Source: Occallatibacter riparius (lineage in GTDB: Bacteria > Acidobacteriota > Terriglobia > Terriglobales > Acidobacteriaceae). From it: a stretch of DNA of 64,000 nt. Each line of letters begins with the position of its first letter. Positions within the stretch are counted from its first letter, which is position 1. Below are positions 33,879-42,649 of the stretch, one piece after another. Where the stretch lies: NCBI RefSeq assembly GCF_025264625.1, contig NZ_CP093313.1, positions 5,270,001 through 5,334,000 on the forward strand, read 5' to 3'. The notes beneath the pieces are model-generated. The model was given only the letters and a program-made list of their open reading frames with translations. It made no database searches and was not told the origin of the DNA. Made by a program: the position numbers and the translations under genes.

Positions 33879-34451
33879 TTAGAGATCCCTCATGAACAGC
33901 GCGGTCGCTTCGCCGCCGCCGCCCGAGCTCACGATACGCACGTGATCGCCCTTGTCGGCGTGGAACTTGTCGCCGGGCACAGCGCCCATGTTACCCTCGG
34001 CGACCGTCTGCGCGTCCATTTTGAGCGTCTGCACGGCGCCGGACTGATCTTTCACCGCGATTGTATGGCCATGCGAGTCGAAGTTCGTCACCGTGCCCTC
34101 AACCGAGCTGAACGGGCCCTTGCCCAGGCTCTTGAGCGCCACCACGGTGCGCGCGTCGCCCTGGCCGTAGTAGAAGAACACGATGGCATAGGCGCCCTGC
34201 TTATCGAAAGACGCAGCCGCCGTGCTGTCAGCCTCGATCCGCTTGTCGAATGCGATGCGCGTCTTGGGATTCGACAACAGGTCGAAGTCGCGGCGCGTAC
34301 CGTTGTCTTGAAGAACCGAGATCGTCTTGGAAGCACCGTTGATGGAGGCGACGGTTCCGGTCAGCGCATGAATGATCTCCTGCGCTCCCGCGGCCGGAAG
34401 AGAAACAAGGCAACCGGCAAACAAACACGTACTCACGAACCTGCGAAGCAT
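33879..34451 (-). CDS. Secreted hypothetical protein with two similar beta domains
   Basis: The ATG at 34451 with AGGAG 7 bases upstream begins a signal peptide (MLRRFVSTCLFAGCLVSLPA then AGAQE) of a 190-residue protein. Two related segments are visible: GTVASINGASKTISVLQDNG near residue 35 and GTVTNFDSHGHTIAVKDQSG near 115. They read as two small beta domains of the kind seen in proteins of unknown function DUF5666. No catalytic residues are apparent. Its role is unknown. It lies between nadK and tlyA on the same strand. Confidence 0.7.
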   Translation of the reverse strand: MLRRFVSTCLFAGCLVSLPAAGAQEIIHALTGTVASINGASKTISVLQDNGTRRDFDLLSNPKTRIAFDKRIEADSTAAASFDKQGAYAIVFFYYGQGDARTVVALKSLGKGPFSSVEGTVTNFDSHGHTIAVKDQSGAVQTLKMDAQTVAEGNMGAVPGDKFHADKGDHVRIVSSGGGGEATALFMRDL

Positions 34452-34601
34452 GACCAATCTCCTGAGCAGAGGTTGAAATTGCTAGGTAGTATACGCCGCG
34501 GCAAAGATGCCAGCGGCCTCGCAGCCAATATAGCCCCAGAGACCAATTTATCGCAACACGATATATTTGCCCAATCAAATCGCCTGGTCAGGTTACCGGA
34601 T

Positions 34602-35342
34602 TTATAGAGGCTTGCGAGCGTAGAGCAGAAACTCCTGGTTACCTTCCGCGCCGGCGATGGGCGAAGGTATTGTTCCGACGATTTCCCAGCGCAGCGAGCG
34701 AACGCATTCTGAAACTTTGTCGATCGCCAGACGATGCGCCCTGGGATCGCGCACGATGCCGCCCTTGCCCACGTGCTCACGCCCGGCCTCAAACTGAGGC
34801 TTGACCAGGATGACGGCTTCGCGCAGACCAGGCGCCGCATCAAAGACAGGCTCGAGCAGCAGTGTCGCGGAGATAAACGACACATCCATCACCAACAGCG
34901 AAGGCTCAGGCCCGAGCGCGCCCGGTTCAAGTAGGCGCGCATTGGTGCGCTCCATCAGGTGTACACGCCCGTCATTGCGCAGCTTCATCGCGATCTGTCC
35001 GAAGCCGGTGTCGACCGCCGTCACGCGCACCGCTCCGCGCTGCAAGAGGCAGTCGGTGAAGCCGCCCGTCGAAGTGCCGACATCGATGCACTGGCGGCCT
35101 TCGACTGAAATCTTCCAATGATCGAGTGCGCCTTCGAGTTTGAGGCCTCCACGGCTGACGTATTTCAGGTCCTCCCCGAGAAGGCGCACCGCCGCCTCCG
35201 CAGGGACGCTAGCGCCCGGCTTGTCGACTTTCTGCTCGTTCACCAGCACGCGCCCGGCAAGGATCAGCGCACGTGCGCGCTCGCGGCTCGGCACCAGTCC
35301 GCGGTCTACAAGCAGCACGTCAATGCGGATCTTCGCCGGCAT
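34602..35342 (-). CDS. tlyA: TlyA family rRNA methyltransferase
   Basis: This 246-residue protein has an N-terminal S4 RNA-binding domain (RIDVLLVDRGLVPSRERARA then LILAGRVLVNEQ) and an FtsJ-like Rossmann methyltransferase domain. The SAM site is CIDVGTSTGGFTDCLLQRGA, and LVMDVSFIS follows. In mycobacteria TlyA 2'-O-methylates 16S and 23S rRNA. The older hemolysin A name for the family is historical. The length is usual. It lies upstream of nadK in the same direction, with a separate hypothetical gene between. Confidence 0.94.
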   Translation of the reverse strand: MPAKIRIDVLLVDRGLVPSRERARALILAGRVLVNEQKVDKPGASVPAEAAVRLLGEDLKYVSRGGLKLEGALDHWKISVEGRQCIDVGTSTGGFTDCLLQRGAVRVTAVDTGFGQIAMKLRNDGRVHLMERTNARLLEPGALGPEPSLLVMDVSFISATLLLEPVFDAAPGLREAVILVKPQFEAGREHVGKGGIVRDPRAHRLAIDKVSECVRSLRWEIVGTIPSPIAGAEGNQEFLLYARKPL

Positions 35343-35365
35343 AGTCTTACCTTACATTTTCCTGC

Positions 35366-35401
35366 CAAAGAAAAAGGGCCGACCCGGACAGGATCGGCCC
35401 C
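35366..35401 (-). terminator. Rho-independent terminator of the beta-propeller gene
   Basis: On the minus strand, GGGCCGA pairs with TCGGCCC (35376-35400) around a short loop, followed by TTTTTCTTT. It begins about 17 bases past the stop at 35418 and sits before the tlyA start, so it insulates the two genes. Confidence 0.85.
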
Positions 35402-35417
35402 TGTTCCGCATTTCTGT

Positions 35418-36890
35418 TTACGGCATCAGGGAGCAATTTGCCGCCGTCGGGGTCAACACATTGGGCGGCAGGTTGCACGGCTCCCCAAAGCCCGGCTTGC
35501 GGCTCACGACAACGGAATTGCCACGGTTGCCGTCCTGGGTCGAGGTCCGGACGTCGACAATGTTGCCCTGCACCAGCACGGTGGCATCGATGATGTCCTG
35601 ATCCACGCGCAGAATCGTCAGGTAGGGGCTGTCAGGCGAAGAAACGTAGACCTTACCGTTGATCGAGTTCTGCGTGGAAACCACAGTGCGCGGATGACCG
35701 TGCACTGCCAGTGTCTTGGTCAGCGTGTGGCTAGTGAGATTCACCACACTCACCGTGCCGTCCGCCTGGTTGGCGGTGTAGGCCCGGCTTCCATCATTCA
35801 GCACGGTTACGCTCGCGGGATTGGTGCCCACCGGAATGGTGAAGGTAGTACCGAAGTTGGGTCCATCGTTGCCGTACTCATCGAGGCCCACATCGATGAC
35901 GCTGACCGTGCCGCCGTCGTAATTCGCCACCACAATTTGGTTGGTCGCAGCGTTGTACTCGGCGTAGACCGGCCCGGCCACCGCGGGCACATTAGCGCCG
36001 GTGAGGCCCGCTGAAGTCGACAGCGGAAGGCTGGGATGGCAGGTCACAAGGCGTCCGCTTTGGCTGACGAACGGGGTGCACTGGTCCAGCGTGTTGTTCT
36101 GGCTGTTGATCACCGTAATGGTGTCGTCGCCGCGATTCAAAACGAAGAGCCGCCTGCTATCGGTCGATTGCACAGCGTAAACCGGGCACTTGCCTACGGG
36201 AATGCTGGCCGATACTGTGAAGGTCGACGTTTCCATCGCGTCGGCGTGCCCTGTAGCGGCAACTGTGCGCGGCGATAGATTGCAGGCTACAGTGGAGAGA
36301 TCCGAGAAGCCCTGCGCGATCGCGTAGTCGCGCTGACCGAGAATCGCGGGACCAACCACCGTCACAGGCGTGGAAGACACCGGAATCGCCAGCTTGAACG
36401 TCGCAGGAAAACCGTTCAGCACGTCGACCACGTTTCCTGTGAGGTCCGTTGCCCACAGACCGGTCGACGGGGAGAACAGGTTCACGATTTTCGCTGTAGA
36501 AGGCAGCGTGCTGTACTGCACCAGCTTCTGCTGCAGGTTGGTCGAAACGGGGAAGTTGGTCAGCGTGCCGTCAGTATTGACGGTGTAGCCATTCGAGCCG
36601 GTCTGGTCGATGGTGAACGACTGGGGTCCGGGGCCGATGGGCGCTGTGGCCATAATAGTGTCGCCCGCGTAGTCGATAATGGTGGCCACTCCCGGAGTGG
36701 TCAACCCGGTCGATGAGACAACCGCCACCTGCGATGAAGGCTGGGGAGGCGGTCCGCTCGGATTAATGGGCGTGATCACCGGACGGTAGCCCGCGCCGCA
36801 CCCTGCCAACACGGCGCCTGACACAACTATGGCGCTCGCCTTTACCAACCGCGCGTGCGCCTGGTTAAAACGTGAGGAAAAAAGCTTCAT
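35418..36890 (-). CDS. YVTN-type beta-propeller lipoprotein
   Basis: This 490-residue exported protein has a lipoprotein signal (LVKASAIVVSGAVLAGCGAG, Cys after LAG). The mature part has repeated blades of the YVTN/cytochrome-cd1-like type, for example SRRLFVLNRGDDTITVINSQ, NQIVVANYDGGTVSVIDVG and SRAYTANQADGTVSVVNLTS. Such propellers usually bind partners or surfaces; enzymatic function is unlikely. The protein ends CSLMP with Cys residues near the C-terminus that might form disulfides. A strong terminator follows. Confidence 0.85.
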   Translation of the reverse strand: MKLFSSRFNQAHARLVKASAIVVSGAVLAGCGAGYRPVITPINPSGPPPQPSSQVAVVSSTGLTTPGVATIIDYAGDTIMATAPIGPGPQSFTIDQTGSNGYTVNTDGTLTNFPVSTNLQQKLVQYSTLPSTAKIVNLFSPSTGLWATDLTGNVVDVLNGFPATFKLAIPVSSTPVTVVGPAILGQRDYAIAQGFSDLSTVACNLSPRTVAATGHADAMETSTFTVSASIPVGKCPVYAVQSTDSRRLFVLNRGDDTITVINSQNNTLDQCTPFVSQSGRLVTCHPSLPLSTSAGLTGANVPAVAGPVYAEYNAATNQIVVANYDGGTVSVIDVGLDEYGNDGPNFGTTFTIPVGTNPASVTVLNDGSRAYTANQADGTVSVVNLTSHTLTKTLAVHGHPRTVVSTQNSINGKVYVSSPDSPYLTILRVDQDIIDATVLVQGNIVDVRTSTQDGNRGNSVVVSRKPGFGEPCNLPPNVLTPTAANCSLMP

Positions 36891-37001
36891 TCAGTTTCGT
36901 TCCTGCTTACTCAGGTGATTGTAAATGACTGACCGCCAGACCTAATCCGGATGCCGTTTAGACGCAGGGTTCCCCTGGACGTTTCCGCCCCGCAATCTGG
37001 A

Positions 37002-37029
37002 ACCCATCCCGCTGGGAAGCGGGACGGGT
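37002..37029. terminator. Hairpin after the GH31 gene, possible weak terminator
   Basis: ACCCATCCCGC and GCGGGACGGGT (37002-37012 and 37019-37029) form an 11-bp stem with one A-C mismatch. It lies 13 bases after the GH31 stop. No T-run follows on the minus strand, so termination is not certain. Confidence 0.4.
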
Positions 37030-37041
37030 CTTCTACTATCT

Positions 37042-39426
37042 CTATTTCTGCCCCATCACTTCAACAACATCGCTGTCCGCGCCGGTCCAGGCGGCCGCGC
37101 CGTCATGGCCCAGCTTCTGTGCGGCATCGTCCCACTTGAGATGAGTGATCGCGCCCGCGCCCTTCTCGTACGCGTAGGTGGTCCCGTCGTCGTTGAACAG
37201 TGTGAAGCTCGCGTCGGCGCCTGGATACACCCGAACCTTGGTGATTGCCTGCTTCTCGTGCGTGCTCTCAACCATCGCGCCAAAGGGAATGATTGAACCC
37301 GCGCGCACGAAGAGCGGAATGGTATCGATGGGGGCGTCGACCTTGACCGTCTGGCCGCCCTTCACCTTCTCGTTAGTCCAGTAGTTGTACCAATCCGCGC
37401 CTGCCGGCAAATACACCTCGCGGCTTGTCGCGCCCTGCTCCGTTACCGGAGCAACCAGGAATGCCGGCCCGAACATGTACTCGTCGCGCAGGTCGGCGAC
37501 CTTCGGATCATCCGGGAAGTCCAGCGGCAGCGCGCGCAGGAACGGTGCTCCGGTCTCCCACGTGTGATAACCGAGCGAGTAAATGTACGGAATCAGCTCG
37601 TAGCGCAGGCGCAGATACTTCTCGAGAATCGGCTCCGCCGCCTTGCCGTAGCTCCAGACTTCGTTTTCCTCGCGGCTCCCGTGCGTGCGCATGATGGGCA
37701 GGAAGGTTGCGTACTGGAACCAGCGCGTGTAGAGCTCAGGGTAATCGTCGTATCCGCCCACCACCTTGCGGGCGTCGCTCGGGTCGAGCAGCGGTGGATG
37801 CGCAGGCTTGTGCTCGCGCGGCAGCCACTGCCAGCCGCCCGTGTCGTTCGACCAGTAGGTCAGCCCCGACGCGGCGAAATCGAGTCCCGTGGGAATCTGC
37901 CGCCGGTAAGTGTCCCACGTAGGGAAGATGTCCGACGACCAGAAGATGGTTCCGTTGGACTGCGCGCCCAGGTACGCATCGCGCGAGAGGATCGCCGCGC
38001 GCTTCTGCGGTTCATCCTTCCGGTAGCCGTCGTAGAGCGCCTTGGTGTGGAAGTACGGATACACGTTGAAGTACTGCGTGCCCGGCCCCACGTGCAGAAA
38101 CCCGCCGTTCGGCGGCACATCGGGCTCGGTCTCGTCGGCCCACAGCGCATCGAAGCCGAGGCTCATGATGTTCTTGTGCACGATGTCCCAGTACCACTTG
38201 CCGGCTTCGGGATTGGTCGTGTCAATGTCAGAACCGGCGATGTCATACGGCTTGCCATCGAGCGGCTTGCCGTCTGCATAGTGCTCGAACCAACCGTTCT
38301 TGAGCACCGTGTCGTAGTAGCGGTCTTCTGGAACAAAACGCGGCCACACGCTGATCATGGTCTCGAAGCCCATATCATGAAGCTGCCTGTTCATCGCCTT
38401 GGGATCGGGCCAGTACTTCGGGTCCATATCGAATTGGCCCATCTTCGTGTAGTAGAACCAGTCCACCACGAGCATGTCGGCGGGCAGATGGCGGTCGCGA
38501 TAACCCTTCGCCACTGCCAGCAATTCATCCTGGGTGCTGTAGCGCTGCTTGCACTGGATATATCCATACGCGGCCTTTGGCAGCATATGCGTCGGCCCGG
38601 TCAGCAACTTGTATCCCGCGTAGATTTCGTCCACGTTGTTCGCGGCGATCACGAAGTAGGAAACGCGATTGCCGGCCTGCGACTCGAACTTTGTCTGCTC
38701 GTTGAAGCCAGGCTCCACCTTCGTCTTTGCCGGATTGTCCCAGAGAATCGCATACCCCTTGCTGCTCAGCATGAACGGCACGCACACGCTCGGCGCAGCC
38801 GCGGCAAGGTAGTCGTGCGCGCACATCATTGCGTGCCCGCGCTGATCGAGGAAGCCCTCCTGGTTCTGTCCCAGGCCGTAGTAGTGCTCATCGTCGCGCG
38901 ACGAGAAGCTCGCGCTCACGACGTACGAAGGCGGATCGCTCTTGCGGAAGTCATTGGCGAGCTGCGCCGTGCCGTCCTTCTGGTTGTAAACCGCCTGCCC
39001 CCAGCCATTCATGTCCACGAGCTTCTTGCCGTCGGCAGTGGAGAAATGAATGCTCGCCCACGGAGCCGAACCGCGGAAGAACACCGACGTTCCCGTATCC
39101 CCGAAGAGCTTTGTAGGAGCGGGGCCGCTGGGATGCTGCACAGAGACGCTCATGCGGCCGGACTTGTACACGTCCGCGCCGTTTTCCTTGCTGGCGGTCC
39201 AGCCGCTCGCGTCGGGCTTGGCGATGATGCCGTAGCCAGGCGCTGCTTTTGCTGCTGCGTCATCCATGCTGAGCGTGACGCGCAGGATATTCGGCGCATA
39301 AGGCTCGAGAACGATGGTCTCGCCGCCGCCGGCAAGCACCACACGCGAACTGTCAGATTGAGCCGGTGCTGACGCCGCGAATGCGACAGCCGCGGACAAA
39401 ACCAGGGCCGTTGTATACCTTTTCAT
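37042..39426 (-). CDS. Glycoside hydrolase family 31 (alpha-xylosidase/alpha-glucosidase)
   Basis: This 794-residue secreted enzyme has a signal peptide (MKRYTTALVLSAAVAFAASA then PAQSD). The GH31 barrel has the nucleophile Asp in LGFDALWADETEPD and the acid/base Asp in GLTYWSNDTGGW, at the positions seen in the YicI xylosidase (WxDxxE and WSxDxGG). Further GH31 stretches are ADMLVVDWFYY and TRWFQYATFLPIMRTHGSRE. The N-terminal beta domain and C-terminal sheet domain complete the fold. It probably cuts alpha-xylose from xyloglucan or alpha-glucosides. The ATG at 39426 has GGGAGCG 3 bases upstream; an extension to 39630 lacks a signal. Confidence 0.93.
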   Translation of the reverse strand: MKRYTTALVLSAAVAFAASAPAQSDSSRVVLAGGGETIVLEPYAPNILRVTLSMDDAAAKAAPGYGIIAKPDASGWTASKENGADVYKSGRMSVSVQHPSGPAPTKLFGDTGTSVFFRGSAPWASIHFSTADGKKLVDMNGWGQAVYNQKDGTAQLANDFRKSDPPSYVVSASFSSRDDEHYYGLGQNQEGFLDQRGHAMMCAHDYLAAAAPSVCVPFMLSSKGYAILWDNPAKTKVEPGFNEQTKFESQAGNRVSYFVIAANNVDEIYAGYKLLTGPTHMLPKAAYGYIQCKQRYSTQDELLAVAKGYRDRHLPADMLVVDWFYYTKMGQFDMDPKYWPDPKAMNRQLHDMGFETMISVWPRFVPEDRYYDTVLKNGWFEHYADGKPLDGKPYDIAGSDIDTTNPEAGKWYWDIVHKNIMSLGFDALWADETEPDVPPNGGFLHVGPGTQYFNVYPYFHTKALYDGYRKDEPQKRAAILSRDAYLGAQSNGTIFWSSDIFPTWDTYRRQIPTGLDFAASGLTYWSNDTGGWQWLPREHKPAHPPLLDPSDARKVVGGYDDYPELYTRWFQYATFLPIMRTHGSREENEVWSYGKAAEPILEKYLRLRYELIPYIYSLGYHTWETGAPFLRALPLDFPDDPKVADLRDEYMFGPAFLVAPVTEQGATSREVYLPAGADWYNYWTNEKVKGGQTVKVDAPIDTIPLFVRAGSIIPFGAMVESTHEKQAITKVRVYPGADASFTLFNDDGTTYAYEKGAGAITHLKWDDAAQKLGHDGAAAWTGADSDVVEVMGQK

Positions 39427-39599
39427 AATCGCTCCCAGAATGAGCACAGAAGATGAGAATTGCTGGCGAGATGAGTTTAAACGAGTGGCCCGGTTTGTGC
39501 CCGTGTAAAACGATTGACCGAAGCTCCTCCACCGATTTGTCATCCTGAGCCGGAGGCGAGGCGACCCGTTGTGAAGAGGTAGCAAGCTACGATAGATCC

Positions 39600-40496
39600 G
39601 TGCCCCCGCGCTCTCTGAACTGGCAATCAAAGCTGATCCTTCTCCTCGTCGTCCCCTGGACGGCGCTCAGCCTTCTTTTCCAGGTGCAGTGGTTCTTCGC
39701 GCACGGGCCCAACATGGTCCTCTGGTCCCTCGGCATCAGCGCAGCCCTGGGCCTGCTCGCCCTGGCAACCCGCGCCGGCACCCCCGCCGCCGCCGCAACT
39801 GGCGCCTTGCTCACAGCGAGCATGATGCTGGGCGTGGCCGATGCCTCATTCCAACCCTGGCGCTCCGCCATCGTCCCCGTTCTGGCGTTCATGGTCATCA
39901 CCTCGCTTGCCACGCGCTACGGGCGTGATCGCAAGCAGCGCCTGGGCACTGCGGAAGATAAACACGGCCGAGTCGCCGCGCAGGTAGCCGCGAATCTCGG
40001 CGTGGCGACGCTGGCTTTCGACCCCTGGTTACATGTCTGGTTGATTAACTCGGGGCTCTTCTACACGCGTGGCATTGCTCCCATGCCGATCGTTGCCCCC
40101 GCCCTCGCTGCACTCGCAGAAGCCGCCGCCGACACCGTCTCCTCCGAAATCGGCCAGGTCCTGGGCGGACGCCCTTTCATGCTCACCACATTCCGCCGCG
40201 TCGATCCCGGCACCGACGGCGCGATCAGCCTGGCCGGCACATTGGCCGGCATCCTCGCGGCCGCCGCGGTTGCTGCAAGCGGCGCGTGGGCACTTCACGG
40301 ATCGGTGCGAGTGTTCCTTCTGAGTTGGATCGGCGGCATCTTCGGCCTCTTCTTCGACAGCCTGCTCGGCGCAACCGTCGAACGCGCCCGCTGGCTCAAC
40401 AACGACGCGGTCAACTTCCTCTCCACCGCCAGCGCCGCCGTATTTACGCTAGTACTGATGGCCGCAACCCCGCATCACGCCATCACCGACTTCTGA
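39600..40496 (+). CDS. DUF92 family membrane protein
   Basis: This 298-residue integral membrane protein has about seven hydrophobic segments (for example SKLILLLVVPWTALSLLFQV and VLWSLGISAALGLLALATRA). The DUF92 signature AALAEAAADTVSSEIGQVLG is present with the acidic and Ser/Thr residues conserved. VRVFLLSWIGGIFGLFFDSL, GATVERARWLNNDAVNFLST ends the domain. Plant VTE6, a DUF92 member, phosphorylates phytyl-phosphate, so a lipid-phosphate kinase role is possible. No neighbour supports this. It is divergent from GH31. Confidence 0.85.
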   Translation: MPPRSLNWQSKLILLLVVPWTALSLLFQVQWFFAHGPNMVLWSLGISAALGLLALATRAGTPAAAATGALLTASMMLGVADASFQPWRSAIVPVLAFMVITSLATRYGRDRKQRLGTAEDKHGRVAAQVAANLGVATLAFDPWLHVWLINSGLFYTRGIAPMPIVAPALAALAEAAADTVSSEIGQVLGGRPFMLTTFRRVDPGTDGAISLAGTLAGILAAAAVAASGAWALHGSVRVFLLSWIGGIFGLFFDSLLGATVERARWLNNDAVNFLSTASAAVFTLVLMAATPHHAITDF

Positions 40497-40532
40497 TTAA
40501 CGACATCACCCGCGATGTGATATCATGTTTTA

Positions 40533-40952
40533 GTGAGACTCGTGCTCGACACCGACGTTGTGGTGGCAGCCATGCGAAGTCCTCGCGGTGGCGCAGCAGA
40601 ACTGCTCCGGCGCATTGAACGAGGCGACGCCACGATTGCCTTGACTGTGGCGCTTGCATTGGAATACGAAGCTACTTGCCTTCGCCCAGAGCATCAACTC
40701 GCATCTGGACTATCACAGGAAGAGATTCAGACGTATGTGACTACTCTGATTTCGCTCGCTGACCCCGTTAAGCTCCACTTCAGATGGCGTCCCCAGTTGA
40801 GCGATCCCGGCGATGAACTGGTTCTGGAAGCTGCAATCAACGGCCAGGCTGAAGCGATTATCACGTTTAACTCGAGGGACTTTCGCGGAACAGAAAACTT
40901 CGGCATTACTGTCATGCGTCCAGGAGAAGCCCTCAGGAGGTTAAAGCCATGA
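40533..40952 (+). CDS. PIN-domain ribonuclease, putative toxin
   Basis: This 139-residue PIN domain has acidic residues at the usual places: MRLVLDTDVVVAAM (Asp6/Asp8), ALALEYEA (Glu near 49) and LSDPGDELVLEAAINGQAEA then IITFNSRDF (Asp near 86, Asp near 114). All four positions expected for a metal-dependent RNase are present. It resembles VapC-like PIN_3 toxins. The following gene, overlapping by four bases, encodes a ribbon-helix-helix-like protein, so the two form a probable toxin-antitoxin pair. The order toxin-antitoxin is opposite to the more usual one. GTG start, no strong ribosome site. Confidence 0.85.
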   Translation: MRLVLDTDVVVAAMRSPRGGAAELLRRIERGDATIALTVALALEYEATCLRPEHQLASGLSQEEIQTYVTTLISLADPVKLHFRWRPQLSDPGDELVLEAAINGQAEAIITFNSRDFRGTENFGITVMRPGEALRRLKP

Positions 40953-41200
40953 AAACTAGAACTGCGACATTCCCCTTGCGCTTGCCGGTGTCACTCAAGG
41001 CAGCTCTTGAGACGATTAGCGAACGCGACGGAACGAGCATGAATCAGTTCCTGGTCATCGCCGCGGCGGAGAAGATCTCTGCTATGCAGACGGAGGAGTT
41101 CTTTGCGAATCGAAAGAAGAACGCGGATCGCAAGGCCTTTCTCCGCATCCTGAACCGCAAGGGCGGCGAGCCTCCACGTCGGGAAGACTCAATCGACTAG
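40949..41200 (+). CDS. Ribbon-helix-helix-like putative antitoxin
   Basis: This 83-residue basic protein opens with a beta strand followed by two helices (TATFPLRLPVSLKAALETIS then ERDGTSMNQFLVIAAAEKIS), the pattern of MetJ/Arc-type ribbon-helix-helix DNA-binding proteins (HicB/CopG-like antitoxins). The C-terminal 35 residues are Lys/Arg-rich and probably contact the PIN partner. Start ATG with AGGAGG upstream, overlapping the toxin stop as ATGA, so it is translationally coupled. It would autoregulate the pair. It is convergent with the YdcF gene, 7 bases between stops. Confidence 0.75.
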   Translation: MKTRTATFPLRLPVSLKAALETISERDGTSMNQFLVIAAAEKISAMQTEEFFANRKKNADRKAFLRILNRKGGEPPRREDSID

Positions 41201-41207
41201 TGCCGCT

Positions 41208-41846
41208 TTAATCCAGCTTCACCCGCCACAGCGTATACGTCACAATCTCGTGCCAGATGGGATCGGACGGCGGCAGATGCTCCTCCGTCTTCTCGCTCGG
41301 TGGCCGCGGCGACGTCACCACGTTCAGCCCATCCGCCGCGCAGATCGCATGAATCCGGAACAGGTGCATGGGATCGCTGACCACCACAATCCGCTGCAGA
41401 TGATTGGCCCGCGCAATTACAGCCAGCCGCGCTGCGGACTCCGTCGTATTCCGGCTGTGTGTCTCCGCAATCAGGTCTGATTCGGGAATGCCCGTGCCCA
41501 TGAGATACGCCTGCCCCACGCCGCCTTCGGTGAAGCGATCGCCCCCCGGGCCGCCCAGCGTAATGATCAGCGAAGCGATCCCATGTGCGTAGAGGTTCTT
41601 GGCATGATCAAGCCGCGCGCGATACACCGGTGACGGCTTGCCCGCATACTCAGCAGCGCCGAACACCGCAATCGCATCGGAGGGCGCCGCCTGGTCCGTT
41701 CGCGCGAAGTAGAGAATCTGCGCTGCGACCCACCAGCACCACAGGCCGGCGGCAACCAGCAGGACCAGCAGCGACAGCCCGATCCAGCGCAGCGCCCTGT
41801 GTTCCCTTCTCGCTCTGCGCGGACGATCGTCCCAGGTCGTGCTCAT
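41208..41846 (-). CDS. YdcF/ElyC family (DUF218) membrane protein
   Basis: This 212-residue protein has one membrane helix at about residues 22-43 (IGLSLLVLLVAAGLWCWWVA) and a DUF218 domain: DAIAVFGAAEYAGKPSPVYR, ALIITLGGPGG-type motif (SLIITLGGPGG), ESDLIAETHSRNTTESA and VVVSDPMHLFR. The family includes ElyC/SanA, implicated in envelope integrity and vancomycin tolerance; its biochemical role is unresolved. It lies 10 bases after the synthase gene at 41857, so the two are likely co-transcribed. Confidence 0.85.
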   Translation of the reverse strand: MSTTWDDRPRRARREHRALRWIGLSLLVLLVAAGLWCWWVAAQILYFARTDQAAPSDAIAVFGAAEYAGKPSPVYRARLDHAKNLYAHGIASLIITLGGPGGDRFTEGGVGQAYLMGTGIPESDLIAETHSRNTTESAARLAVIARANHLQRIVVVSDPMHLFRIHAICAADGLNVVTSPRPPSEKTEEHLPPSDPIWHEIVTYTLWRVKLD

Positions 41847-41856
41847 CAGCGTGGCC

Positions 41857-42501
41857 TTACCGTTCGAGCACCATCACGATTTCGTGCGTGGGAATTGCGC
41901 CTTCGCGCAGGATCATCCAGCGGCCAGGTCCCAGCGACAGGTCCACAATCGTGGTCGGTAGCGCGCGCCCCGTAGGCCCGCCGTCCACAATCAGCGGAAT
42001 GCGATCGCCGATCTGGTCGCGCACGCACGCCGCATGCGTACACTCACTCGCCCCCTGCAGGTTTGCAGCGGTGGCCGTAATGGGCAGACCAAACTTCTCC
42101 ACCACCGCACGCGGAATCGCCGCATCCGGCACGCGCAACGCTACGTTGCCGGTGTTCGCCGTCGAACGCAGCGGAAGCCGCGTGCCGGCGCGCACAATGA
42201 TAGTCAGCGGACCCGGCCAGAACTTGTCTGCCAGCCGGTCGAACGACATGTCGATGTCGCGCGCAACCTGGTACGCCTGCGCCAGGCTCGAAATCAGCAG
42301 CGATAGCGGCTTATGCTTCTGCCGGCTTTTGAGCTGATAAATCTGCTCCACGGCACGCAGGTTCACCGGATCGACCGCAAGACCATAAAACGTGTCGGTG
42401 GGCATCGCCACCAGGTCGCCCTTCTTCAAACAGGACACAATGTAGTCGACCCGGTCTGGTTGAGGCTCGTCAGGATGGACACGCAAGATTTCCGCGGACA
42501 A
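41857..42501 (-). CDS. Threonylcarbamoyl-AMP synthase-like protein (Sua5/YciO/YrdC)
   Basis: This 214-residue YrdC-domain protein has the conserved segments YIVSCLKKGDLVAMPTDTFY then GLAVD, IYQLKSRQKHKPLSLLI and WPGPLTIIVRAG. TsaC/Sua5 proteins make threonylcarbamoyl-AMP for t6A modification of tRNA. The Sua5-specific C-terminal domain is missing, as in TsaC. The segment that in most homologues reads SAN is AAN here (ITATAANLQG), a variation that could favour the YciO branch of uncertain function. Start ATG with plausible spacing. Confidence 0.85.
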   Translation of the reverse strand: MSAEILRVHPDEPQPDRVDYIVSCLKKGDLVAMPTDTFYGLAVDPVNLRAVEQIYQLKSRQKHKPLSLLISSLAQAYQVARDIDMSFDRLADKFWPGPLTIIVRAGTRLPLRSTANTGNVALRVPDAAIPRAVVEKFGLPITATAANLQGASECTHAACVRDQIGDRIPLIVDGGPTGRALPTTIVDLSLGPGRWMILREGAIPTHEIVMVLER

Positions 42502-42649
42502 GGATCTACCTCAAATTCCTCTAAATTACCGCAAACACGGAAGCTATCACAGCCCTATTCACGGTGCAAGTCGGCCCACCCCGCAGCAGACGCACAACCG
42601 TGGTTCCCACCCAAACAGAATAAAATCAGGTGAGTCGTGAGGCCATTGG

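Noticed and set aside
37564..39372. 602-codon open frame on the plus strand
   Set aside because: It is antisense to GH31, whose catalytic motifs are clear.
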